IMG/VR virus record: IMGVR_UViG_3300005338_000040
Span: 1-20,849 of that record
Strand: one strand, 5' to 3'
Source of the DNA: a virus
Length of the DNA stretch: 20,849 nucleotides
The position numbers and the translations under genes are program-made. The number at the start of each line of letters is the position of its first letter. Positions within the stretch are counted from its first letter, which is position 1. Below, in pieces: positions 10,001 through 14,791 of the stretch. The notes under the pieces were generated by a model. It made no database searches. It had not been told where the DNA came from and saw only the letters and a list, made by a program, of their open reading frames with translations.

Positions 10001-10422
10001 GGGCCGGTGGCTCAGGCGGGGGAGCCGGGGGAACCGGGAACCCCGGGGGAACCACAAGCTTTGGCTCGCTCATGACTGCCACTGGCGGATCAGGCGGCGG
10101 TGGACTGACTGGCTCAACGGCATTTCGTTCAATTTCAGGCGGCACCGGCGGAGCGGGTGCATCAGGTACGTTTAATATCAACGGCGATGCCGGTGGATTT
10201 AGCGTGACCTCAGGAAGCACGCAGGCGGGCTCTTCAGGCGGCGGTGGAAGCTCTTATTTTGGCGGTGGAGCTATCTATAAAAACGGAACGACCGCAGCTA
10301 CCGGGGGAACTGGAACCGCAATCGGTGGCGGCGGCTCAGGGGGTCTTTGCACCAACGCATCCAATGCTTCAGGTGGCGGCGGCGCAGACGGCTGTTGTAT
10401 AGTTACTGAATTCATTGTTTAA
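7039..10422 (+). CDS. Large modular tail fibre with polyglycine-type C-terminal tip
   Basis: This encodes 1127 residues. ATG 7039 is chosen over the in-frame GTG at 7036 because AAGGA at 7028-7032 is better placed. The N-terminal ~200 residues probably attach to the virion. The shaft is built from duplicated modules: '[20 protein letters not shown]' and a copy ~110 residues on, '[19 protein letters not shown]' and copy, and '[12 protein letters not shown]' and copy. GGTG motifs occur at three sites, each starting a repeat typical of trimeric fibres. A separate domain (about 345-480) contains '[20 protein letters not shown]'. The last ~215 residues begin at '[20 protein letters not shown]'. 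They are dominated by Gly runs and end in 'CCIVTEFIV', matching the glycine-rich tip domain of phage adhesins, where Gly-rich loops contact the receptor. Confidence 0.82.
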   Translation: MAIQTIKFSEFTNGGDLEPNQTTVGLDNTLTVNTRFTNPFPLLAPGSTGDRPVPAANMYFRLRFNTTTELYEYYSPTTASWINIQSGTDILPLLASHAAGEGASLIGLQNQGGVLNKFVQDLANGAILAQTDNGTLVNGVFLDDLTTGMLGVTTGTGALASRILTGVANQIDIVNGDGSANPTFGLSSTLNIPGTFTIQSSSVIQAIINDNTMATASTNNIPTALSIKTYVDNSVSSGVGGVNGNIQYNNAGIFGGDPNINTDGVGNLTVIGGSLTVDNVKLSGNTLQTLDTNGNFNVDLDGTGQFFINATQGVDEIINDATMATATSNNLPTALAIKQYVDAVASGLAFLTAVMAASTGNYTATYFDNGAGGIGDTLTNAGAMAAFSIDGLSPSVNDRVLIKNQSTPAYNGVYTVTTVGSGAVNWVLTRATDFDEPSEIVPGVVIPVLPGGTANGGTSWLQVDTVVTVGTDPIEFIQFTAQLPLSLANGGTGANLTAANGGIVYSGASTLAILAPAANSMLVTDGSSIPSMVAFTGSGAPVRATGPTLVGPILGTPASGTLTNCTGLPISTGVSGLGAGIATFLATPSSANLAAAMTDETGSGLLVFNDNPTFISPILGTPTSGNLANCTGLPLTTGVTGNLPVTNLNSGTGATSSTFWRGDGTWATPSGTGVTSVSGTLNRITSTGGSTPVIDIAATYVGQTSITTLGTITSGTWNANVVQPTFGGTGVNNGLSTLTLGGNLTTSGAFASTFTMTAATAVTFPTSGTLATTSQIPTGAALTKTDDTNVTLTLGGSPTTALVNAASLTLGWTGQLAVTRGGTGLSSVSQGDILYGSAANTLSTLAKNTTASRYLSNSGSSNNPAWAQVDLSNGVTGNLPVTNLNSGTSASGTTFWAGDGTWKTPAGGSGFTSIVIQTFLTNGTSTYTPTSGMSYCIVEVVGGGGGGGGCAAGAANSLGGGGGGGGGGYSREYYSAATIGASKSVTVGAGGSGGGAGGTGNPGGTTSFGSLMTATGGSGGGGLTGSTAFRSISGGTGGAGASGTFNINGDAGGFSVTSGSTQAGSSGGGGSSYFGGGAIYKNGTTAATGGTGTAIGGGGSGGLCTNASNASGGGGADGCCIVTEFIV
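7650..8079 (+). repeat. Diverged duplicate module A in the tail fibre
   Basis: Segments 7650-7752 and 7981-8079 encode near-identical peptides (NxTMATA, NN(I/L)PTAL, the K-Y-VD segment). Bases differ mostly at third positions, so the duplication is kept at protein level. Confidence 0.7.
8668..8962 (+). repeat. Diverged duplicate module B in the tail fibre
   Basis: Segments at about 8668-8760 and 8870-8962 both encode a PT-PILGTP-SG-L-NCTGLP-TGV pattern. They share the exact run aactgcacaggatt and diverge elsewhere. Confidence 0.75.
8944..9760 (+). repeat. Diverged duplicate module C in the tail fibre
   Basis: Segments 8944-9050 and 9661-9760 both encode [15 protein letters not shown], then a TFW-GDGTW-TP motif. 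They are about 710 bases apart, enclosing other shaft modules with GGTG motifs. Confidence 0.75.
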
Positions 10423-10432
10423 GGATAAATAA

Positions 10433-10867
10433 ATGAAAGCACTTATATTTCAAGAAAAGGTCATCGAAGTAAAAGAAATTCCTTTTGAAGTCGCACCAGA
10501 ATTATTCTGGGTCGACTGCCCTGATGATTGTGTTCCGGGTTGGACTTATATAAATGGAGTGCTCGCACCCCCTGTTATTGCTCCACCTGATATCCCACAG
10601 ATTTTGAATGAATACAATGCAGGCATTCAGGCTTATTTAAACGATGTGGCTTTGAAAAAAGGCTATGAATCAGCACTGTACTGCTTGAGTTACTTGCAAA
10701 GCTCAATCCCTGCATGGGCTGAAGAAGCAGGCGTTTTTTTAAAATGGCGTGATAGCGTGTGGGTGTATGTATTAGGAGAATTGCCAAAATTCTTAAATGG
10801 TGATAGACCTTTAATTCCGCTTGAGCAATTTATATCAGAATTCCCGGTCATTAGCTGGCCGAGTTAA
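10433..10867 (+). CDS. Tail-fibre assembly-like protein
   Basis: This encodes 144 residues. Its AAGGA ribosome-binding site overlaps the fibre stop codon, so the two genes are probably co-translated. The N-terminal ~45 residues read as a beta module with 'FWVDCPDDCVPGWTYINGVL', the common opening of small phage proteins placed behind fibre genes. The rest is helical, with 'YNAGIQAYLNDVALKKGYES' and a Trp-rich end ('WAEEAGVFLKWRDSVWVYVL'). Many phages encode a dedicated chaperone or tip protein directly after the fibre, and both sequence and position fit that. It could instead be a structural cap. Confidence is moderate for the role and high for the reading frame. Confidence 0.62.
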   Translation: MKALIFQEKVIEVKEIPFEVAPELFWVDCPDDCVPGWTYINGVLAPPVIAPPDIPQILNEYNAGIQAYLNDVALKKGYESALYCLSYLQSSIPAWAEEAGVFLKWRDSVWVYVLGELPKFLNGDRPLIPLEQFISEFPVISWPS

Positions 10868-10892
10868 GATTTTTTAAAACAAGGAGAGGGTA

Positions 10893-11213
10893 ATGGTTTT
10901 AGATATGCAAGTAATTCGTCATCAATTACAAAGTTGTATTATGCAAAGAGATGAAGCGGCACATAAATTCCAGCAATGCGTAGGCGCTATTTCTATATTA
11001 GAAGAGCAGCTCAAGGTGATTGCTCAAGGGCTTGCAAACCCTGCAAAGAAAGAAGAAGACTGTGGCTGCAAGGAAGGTACTTCACCTGAAGACTGTGAGT
11101 GTGAAGAAGAGCAAAAAGAGGGTGCCGCTGTCATGGATGGACTGCCCTGTGAAGGAGAACAACAAGATGGCCAAGTTGAGCAGCAAGAGCCGGTCGAAGC
11201 TTCCCAAGAGTGA
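10893..11213 (+). CDS. Acidic, Cys-rich coiled-coil phage protein of unknown function
   Basis: This encodes 106 residues and starts at ATG 10893 after AAGGAG. The N-terminal ~50 residues form a probable coiled coil ('QRDEAAHKFQQCVGAISILE'). The C-terminal half is very acidic and carries a cysteine cluster ('EEDCGCKEGTSPEDCECEEE') that could bind metal. The last 47 bases overlap the next gene in another frame. Its low-complexity tail could make it look like a spurious frame, but the strong ribosome-binding site and ordered N-terminal heptads support a real gene. The function is unknown; the position among small charged proteins after the fibre suggests a virion or assembly accessory. Confidence 0.65.
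   Translation: MVLDMQVIRHQLQSCIMQRDEAAHKFQQCVGAISILEEQLKVIAQGLANPAKKEEDCGCKEGTSPEDCECEEEQKEGAAVMDGLPCEGEQQDGQVEQQEPVEASQE
11152..11157 (+). promoter_or_regulatory. Ribosome-binding site deciding the start at 11167
   Basis: AAGGAG, nine bases before ATG 11167, lies inside the preceding gene. It selects this ATG rather than any earlier in-frame codon. Confidence 0.65.
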
Positions 11214-11391
11214 TTTTGGTATGCCCGGTGAAAAGAAGTATCCCATGCCTGATAAAGCACACGCAGCCAATGCCAAAGCGCGTGCTACACAGATGGAGAA
11301 CAAAGGGAAGCTTTCATCTTCATCGAAAGCTAAAATTGATGCCAAAGCCAACAGGATTTTAGATGCTGGCAAACGCGGGGGTAAAGGATAA
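11167..11391 (+). CDS. Small basic DUF6582-like phage protein
   Basis: This encodes 74 residues. The open frame extends far upstream, but ATG 11167 is the supported start because AAGGAG lies nine bases before it and the recognisable protein begins there. The core 'FGMPGEKKYPMPDKAHAANA' followed by 'KARATQM' matches a small family found in many phage and prophage genomes (I place it with the DUF6582 type). A Ser/Lys-rich helix and a 'GKRGGKG' basic tail complete it. The role is unknown; the charge suggests nucleic-acid contact. The first 47 bases are read in a different frame by the preceding acidic protein, and the stop overlaps the next start (TAATG). Confidence 0.7.
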   Translation: MAKLSSKSRSKLPKSDFGMPGEKKYPMPDKAHAANAKARATQMENKGKLSSSSKAKIDAKANRILDAGKRGGKG

Positions 11392-11579
11392 TGAGTTTAT
11401 TATCATCATTTATAACCAATCAATTAATTAAAAGCCTTGAAGATCAATTTGTAGCGCATGAGCCTGAGATTCAAGATGCTTTTGTTAATGAAGTCGCAGT
11501 GGCCGTTAACCACGTGGTATCTTGGGTTAATGACAAATTGCATGCCAAACAACAAAAACTAGAAGAGGGCCAGCAATGA
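11391..11579 (+). CDS. Small helical protein of unknown function
   Basis: This encodes 62 residues. It is translationally coupled to the previous gene by TAATG and to the next by ATGA. It is probably entirely helical, with an amphipathic first half ('SSFITNQLIKSLEDQFVAHE') and a Lys/Gln-rich end. There is no membrane segment long enough for a holin. The function is not recognised. Confidence 0.6.
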   Translation: MSLLSSFITNQLIKSLEDQFVAHEPEIQDAFVNEVAVAVNHVVSWVNDKLHAKQQKLEEGQQ

Positions 11580-11680
11580 AAAAGCCTGCCAAGAAGATGG
11601 AAGAAAAAAATATCCGTAATATGGATAGGAAAGACGAAAAGAAGTTGGAAAAAAAGAAGATGAAAAAGGATTGTAAATAA
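11576..11680 (+). CDS. 34-aa lysine-rich microprotein
   Basis: ATG 11576 overlaps the preceding stop as ATGA and the frame closes with TAA at 11678-11680. The 34 residues are about half Lys, Glu and Asp ('MKKPAKKMEEKNIRNMDRKD' and then 'KKLEKKKMKKDCK'). Tight coupling and the neighbouring series of tiny charged proteins support translation, but low complexity makes this less sure. Confidence 0.5.
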   Translation: MKKPAKKMEEKNIRNMDRKDEKKLEKKKMKKDCK

Positions 11681-11698
11681 CAACTCAAGGAGCGAATC

Positions 11699-11896
11699 AT
11701 GGCTTACGATGAAACACCCCGTAAGGAAATCGAAGTCCGTGAAGGCAAGAGTCGCAATTACGCAGGTCATGATTCGTTAATTGACAGCGCAAAGGCGTCC
11801 GGCAAGTACGGAGTTCGTACCGATGCAGCAGCAGAGGGCGTCGGCTATCTAGGTGTCGACGATTTAGATAGAATAAGACGTCGGAAGTTGAAGTAA
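11699..11896 (+). CDS. Small charged phage protein of unknown function
   Basis: This encodes 65 residues. ATG 11699 follows AAGGAG with good spacing. The protein is hydrophilic, with 'EIEVREGKSRNYAGHDSLID' at the start and a basic end ('DRIRRRKLK'). No domain is recognised. It closes the run of tiny charged proteins before the 275-aa virion-type gene. Confidence 0.62.
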   Translation: MAYDETPRKEIEVREGKSRNYAGHDSLIDSAKASGKYGVRTDAAAEGVGYLGVDDLDRIRRRKLK

Positions 11897-11932
11897 AGGA
11901 CTTACTTTTAATAATTATAAGGAGATAGTTTC

Positions 11933-12760
11933 ATGGCTATTACAGCAATCGGACGTTACTTTGTTGGCAACCCTAACATTGTAGCCATCGTCACAGACGA
12001 TAACTTAGCAGCAATCACCACAGCAGGGTACTTGACTGGCGCGGCAATTGCCGCAGACATTGAAGCCTTACAAAATGGTGAGTTTCAATGGCAAGATACA
12101 GACATCGTTTTAATATCCTACGCACCTGATTTCATAGTGAACTGGTTTAAATACGATGCAGCCAATGCCACATTCGTTGCAAACCCTGCTGCTGGCGGCT
12201 TAAGCAACAGTCTTTTAAGCGGACGAATTTTTGTTGGTAATGGTGCAAACGTAGCGACTGGTGTTGTTGCCTCTGGTGATATCACCAATAACAACGCTGG
12301 TGTTTTTGCAATCGGGGCTAACAAGGTACTTTCTTCTATGATTAGCCCGCTAATCAGAAAGTATGTTGCGGTTCCCATTACTGCTGCTGAGTTTAATGGC
12401 ATGTATGCCGCTCCTAAACTGCTTGTTGCAGCCGGTGGCGCGAATACATTGCTTGTCTTAGATCAGCTACAACTTGCAATGACTTATGGCTCTGCGAACT
12501 ATGCTGCTGGGGGCGTTGCTGCTGTTCAATACGACTCCACTGCAAACGGCGCGGGTACTATTGCATCGACCACTTTGGCCGCTGCTACTTTCCAAGCTGC
12601 TGCCAGCACCACATTCACTATGAACGCAGGCGTTGTGGCCTTACCGTTCAGTACTACTGTGAATAAGGGCTTGTACCTATCCAACATCACAGGGGCGTTC
12701 ACAACCGGTGATTCTGATATGGTGGCTCATGTATGGTATCGTCAAATACCTACAGTGTAA
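11933..12760 (+). CDS. Virion-type protein with fibre-like spacer module
   Basis: This encodes 275 residues, with ATG 11933 after AAGGAG. The N-terminal ~85 residues ('IGRYFVGNPNIVAIVTDDNL' onward) form a mixed domain. A central stretch at about 95-130, 'SGRIFVGNGANVATGVVASG' then 'DITNNNAGVFAIG', is a motif that recurs in phage tail fibres as a spacer. The C-terminal ~140 residues are Ala/Thr/Gly-rich beta strands ending in 'DMVAHVWYRQIPTV'. This composition fits a decoration or secondary receptor-binding protein. There is no signal peptide; exposed cysteines are absent. It sits between the small-protein run and the lysis group. Structural role is likely; the exact part is unknown. Confidence 0.6.
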   Translation: MAITAIGRYFVGNPNIVAIVTDDNLAAITTAGYLTGAAIAADIEALQNGEFQWQDTDIVLISYAPDFIVNWFKYDAANATFVANPAAGGLSNSLLSGRIFVGNGANVATGVVASGDITNNNAGVFAIGANKVLSSMISPLIRKYVAVPITAAEFNGMYAAPKLLVAAGGANTLLVLDQLQLAMTYGSANYAAGGVAAVQYDSTANGAGTIASTTLAAATFQAAASTTFTMNAGVVALPFSTTVNKGLYLSNITGAFTTGDSDMVAHVWYRQIPTV

Positions 12761-12764
12761 TCGT

Positions 12765-13295
12765 ATGAAAAACCTAGTATTGGCGCTAGGGGTCTGTAGT
12801 TTTCTGTCTGGGTGCGCTGGTGAAAGGCACCTTAAGACAGAAATTTTGACACCTATTTGTATTAAGCCTATGTTTGGCTATCATTATCAGGTATGCCACA
12901 AAGTGGTTTTTAAGATAAATGGCAATGAATTTTATATTCCTGCCAACTTTGAAACTGATTTGGCAAGCATCCCGCGCGTTGCATGGCCCATCATGGCGCC
13001 ATCACATTCGTCACTGATACGACCTGCCATTATTCACGACTGGTTTTATCGTAAAACCTGTGATTTCTCACGCTATCAAACCGATTTAATCTTTTATCAC
13101 ATGTTGAAAAATGACGGTGTGTCAACTTTGCGGGCATCCATGATGTACTATGCGGTGCGTGCTTTTGGATGGAACTATTACAATGAGGACTATTGTGATG
13201 ACGAACGTAAAGGACTGGATCAAGAAACACGAGAGCTTCAGATCGCATCCCTATTTGGATACAGTGGGGAAGGTGACGATAGGATGGGGACGTAA
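12765..13295 (+). CDS. DUF1353 family lipoprotein
   Basis: This encodes 176 residues. ATG 12765 is chosen over an earlier in-frame start because it gives a clean lipoprotein signal: basic start, hydrophobic core, and lipobox LSGC with Cys17. The mature part matches the DUF1353 pattern: 'FETDLASIPRVAWPIMAPSH', then 'LIRPAIIHDWFYR' with the HDW motif at 91-93, and 'YAVRAFGWNYY' (129-139). DUF1353 genes are frequent near phage lysis or tail genes; their biochemical role is not established as far as I know. The last 32 codons (13198-13295) are also read in another frame as the start of the endolysin. A lipid-anchored protein beside an endolysin could act at the envelope during lysis, by analogy with spanins, but no spanin signature is seen. 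Confidence 0.75.
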   Translation: MKNLVLALGVCSFLSGCAGERHLKTEILTPICIKPMFGYHYQVCHKVVFKINGNEFYIPANFETDLASIPRVAWPIMAPSHSSLIRPAIIHDWFYRKTCDFSRYQTDLIFYHMLKNDGVSTLRASMMYYAVRAFGWNYYNEDYCDDERKGLDQETRELQIASLFGYSGEGDDRMGT

Positions 13296-13611
13296 TATCG
13301 ATGACAATGGGATATCTAAAGAAGAAGGTGACTATCTTTTTGATAACGATTTCGCTCGCTGTCAAAGAGAGCTGGCACCCTTCCCATGGTTTGTTGACCA
13401 ACCCCAAAACGTACAAGACGCCCTATTAAATATGTGCTTTAACATGGGCATTGCGCGTCTATTAGGATTTAGACGCATGATCATGGCACTCACCGCTAAA
13501 GACTATACCAAAGCATCAATCGAAGCCCTAGACAGCAAATGGGCAACTCAAGTCGGACAACGTGCCAAGGATGTGGCACTTATGATGAGGCAAGGAAATG
13601 CTGAAAGATGA
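13198..13611 (+). CDS. Endolysin, T4-type lysozyme (GH24)
   Basis: This encodes 137 residues. It should cleave the MurNAc-GlcNAc backbone of peptidoglycan to release progeny. The start ATG 13198 is preferred: a GAGG lies nine bases upstream and it places the catalytic motif at the usual distance from the N-terminus. Glu12, Asp21 and Thr27 sit in 'KKHESFRSHPYLDTVGKVTI' with spacing 9 and 6, exactly that of the T4 lysozyme triad (11/20/26). 'GWGRNI' follows, and 'NMCFNMG' is the downstream conserved helix. There is no signal peptide, so a holin would be needed, yet none is visible nearby. The first 98 bases overlap the DUF1353 gene and the last 14 overlap the nuclease gene. Confidence 0.93.
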   Translation: MTNVKDWIKKHESFRSHPYLDTVGKVTIGWGRNIDDNGISKEEGDYLFDNDFARCQRELAPFPWFVDQPQNVQDALLNMCFNMGIARLLGFRRMIMALTAKDYTKASIEALDSKWATQVGQRAKDVALMMRQGNAER

Positions 13612-13996
13612 ACAAATAGCTCACTTAAATGTAATGAACTGGCTGCGCCAAGTACACCCGGAAGCTGAAGAAAACAGCTACCATTTCGCCAATGAACGAA
13701 AGTGCAGTATTCAACAAGGACGGTTACTAAAACGCATGGGGGTGAAACGTGGGGTTGCAGATGTTTTCATCGGAGTACCCAAACAGGGTAAAAGCGGATT
13801 ATGGGTTGAAATCAAGGTTGAAGGTAATTACCCAACGAAAGAGCAAAAAGAATTTTTGGCTCGTCAAGTTAAAAATGGCTTTGCAGCAGCTTGTTGTTGG
13901 GATTTAGACGCTTGCATTCGTGTTATAGGCAATTATTTATCAGATGATATAATAACTAACTATTTCGATCAGGTAATATACCAAAAAAGCGGTTAA
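13598..13996 (+). CDS. VRR-NUC domain nuclease
   Basis: This encodes 132 residues, starting within the endolysin's end. The VRR-NUC fold (PD-(D/E)XK-like) is indicated by 'NSYHFANERKCS' near residue 26, then 'GVKRGVADVFIGVP' with Asp55. 'GLWVEIKVEGNYPTKEQKEF' follows, holding the catalytic E-x-K (Glu71, Lys73) and the following Gln83. The length fits stand-alone phage VRR-NUC proteins, which are thought to cut branched or structured DNA. It is the last gene of the rightward late block, an unusual place beside the endolysin rather than with the replication genes. A role in host-DNA breakdown or resolution before packaging is possible. Confidence 0.87.
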   Translation: MLKDEQIAHLNVMNWLRQVHPEAEENSYHFANERKCSIQQGRLLKRMGVKRGVADVFIGVPKQGKSGLWVEIKVEGNYPTKEQKEFLARQVKNGFAAACCWDLDACIRVIGNYLSDDIITNYFDQVIYQKSG

Positions 13997-14099
13997 ATTA
14001 TTGACCAATTTGCAGACCTGTTTTTGACCAGTATAGTATAGGTACAAAATTGGTATGAATTATACCTATTGGCTGAGTTGTATACTAAAAAAGGCTTAA

Positions 14100-14123
14100 G
14101 TCTGGTTATTTCAATAACCAGAC
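14100..14123. terminator. Hairpin between convergent operons, candidate terminator
   Basis: There is a perfect 10-base inverted repeat, GTCTGGTTAT and ATAACCAGAC, with a TTCA loop. It lies in the 164-base gap where the two transcription blocks converge. On the - strand a run of six T follows the stem after about eight bases (14086-14091 read in reverse). On the + strand no T tract follows, so rho-independent action is better supported for leftward transcription. The rest of the gap holds only short AT-rich palindromes. Confidence 0.55.
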
Positions 14124-14160
14124 CGTATAAGGCGATAGTATTTATAGTATTCGATGTTAT

Positions 14161-14484
14161 TCAGATTTTAAGCAAACTAACTGGATGTTTTTTTAAATCG
14201 GGATTTTCTTCTTTTAGTAAATGGATATCTTTATAAATACTATTTAAACATTCTTCTTTTGATAAAAAGATTGAATCGACAAATTCTATTTGAATCCAAA
14301 AATTTTCATTTTTACAATTACCAAAATCAGGGTCAAGATGAAACACATAATTATCATTATTCCATAAATTATAGTTAATTGTTATTCTTGCAACCTAAGC
14401 TTCCTTAATCCATATTAACCCATCAATATCCATTCGTTTGATATAAACGGTCTTTCCTAAATATTTTTCAATTAGTCTGTCCAT
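14161..14484 (-). CDS. Hypothetical frame split by an in-frame TAG codon
   Basis: From ATG 14484 the frame reads 29 codons ('MDRLIEKYLGKTVYIKRMDI' and on), meets TAG at 14395-14397, then continues without interruption for 77 codons to a stop at 14161. The second half ('NYNLWNNDNYVFHLDPDFGN', then an acidic helix with 'SKEECLNSIYKDIHLLKEEN') looks like ordinary protein. Its first possible own start, GTG 14346, lacks a ribosome-binding site and would drop 16 plausible residues. The start at 14484 sits just after the upstream gene's stop. Options are a nonsense-mutated gene, readthrough of TAG, a sequencing error, or two unrelated frames. The product family is unknown. It is the last gene of the leftward block. 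Confidence 0.5.
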
Positions 14485-14486
14485 TA

Positions 14487-14708
14487 TTAATCATCTTCCC
14501 ACCTTTTATTGCATTTAAGACACATTGCCGTATTGCAATCAAGGCATCCGCTTGATCGCTCATGCTCACAATAATCATCAATCATGGTTTGGATTTTGTC
14601 TTTTAGTATTGGGTAATATTTATATTCTTTGGCTTCACCCCAATGTCTGATTACAATGTTCAGCTCCAAGAACAATATTTTTAGTTCTTCTTTCGTGAAG
14701 TCATTCAT
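14487..14708 (-). CDS. Small Cys-rich, possibly zinc-binding phage protein
   Basis: This encodes 73 residues. ATG 14708 overlaps the stop of the upstream 28-aa membrane protein as ATGA. The N-terminal ~48 residues are helical ('KEELKILFLELNIVIRHWGE'). The end carries five Cys and a His in 'CEHERSSGCLDCNTAMCLKC', a plausible zinc site with two CxxC pairs. It has no close ribosome-binding site, consistent with coupled translation. The function is unknown. Confidence 0.68.
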   Translation of the reverse strand: MNDFTKEELKILFLELNIVIRHWGEAKEYKYYPILKDKIQTMIDDYCEHERSSGCLDCNTAMCLKCNKRWEDD

Positions 14709-14791
14709 ATTAAAAAAGCCACCATAATGATTATAATAAAAATTATAAGAAAAAATTGTCCTTTTATATCTTCATTATTAAATTCACTCAT
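14705..14791 (-). CDS. 28-aa single-span membrane microprotein
   Basis: ATG 14791 follows the helicase TAG directly. GAAGGA within the last helicase codons, about four bases upstream, serves as a ribosome-binding site. The first 12 residues are polar and acidic ('MSEFNNEDIKGQ'); the remaining 16 are entirely hydrophobic ('FFLIIFIIIIMVAFLI'), enough for one membrane span with the N-terminus probably inside. It ends by ATGA overlap with the next gene. The coupling on both sides argues that it is translated. It lies in the same frame as the helicase, one stop codon apart. Role unknown. Confidence 0.6.
   Translation of the reverse strand: MSEFNNEDIKGQFFLIIFIIIIMVAFLI

Noticed and set aside
9731-10220. 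Several open frames antisense to or out of frame with the polyglycine tip
   Set aside because: They are low-complexity Pro/Arg/His or Pro/Ala products that follow directly from the GGT/GGC-rich coding strand.
12708-12764. Earlier in-frame start for the DUF1353 protein
   Set aside because: The extension overlaps the previous gene and would bury the lipoprotein signal; ATG 12765 gives a clean lipobox.
14001-14090. TTGACC and TATACT boxes as a promoter in the convergent gap
   Set aside because: Spacing between the boxes is wrong for a sigma-70 promoter, and no gene lies downstream on the + strand in the right place.
14705-14791. 28-aa membrane protein as the missing holin
   Set aside because: It is in the early/replication operon on the opposite strand from the endolysin and has a single short span; nothing in the sequence supports a lysis role.
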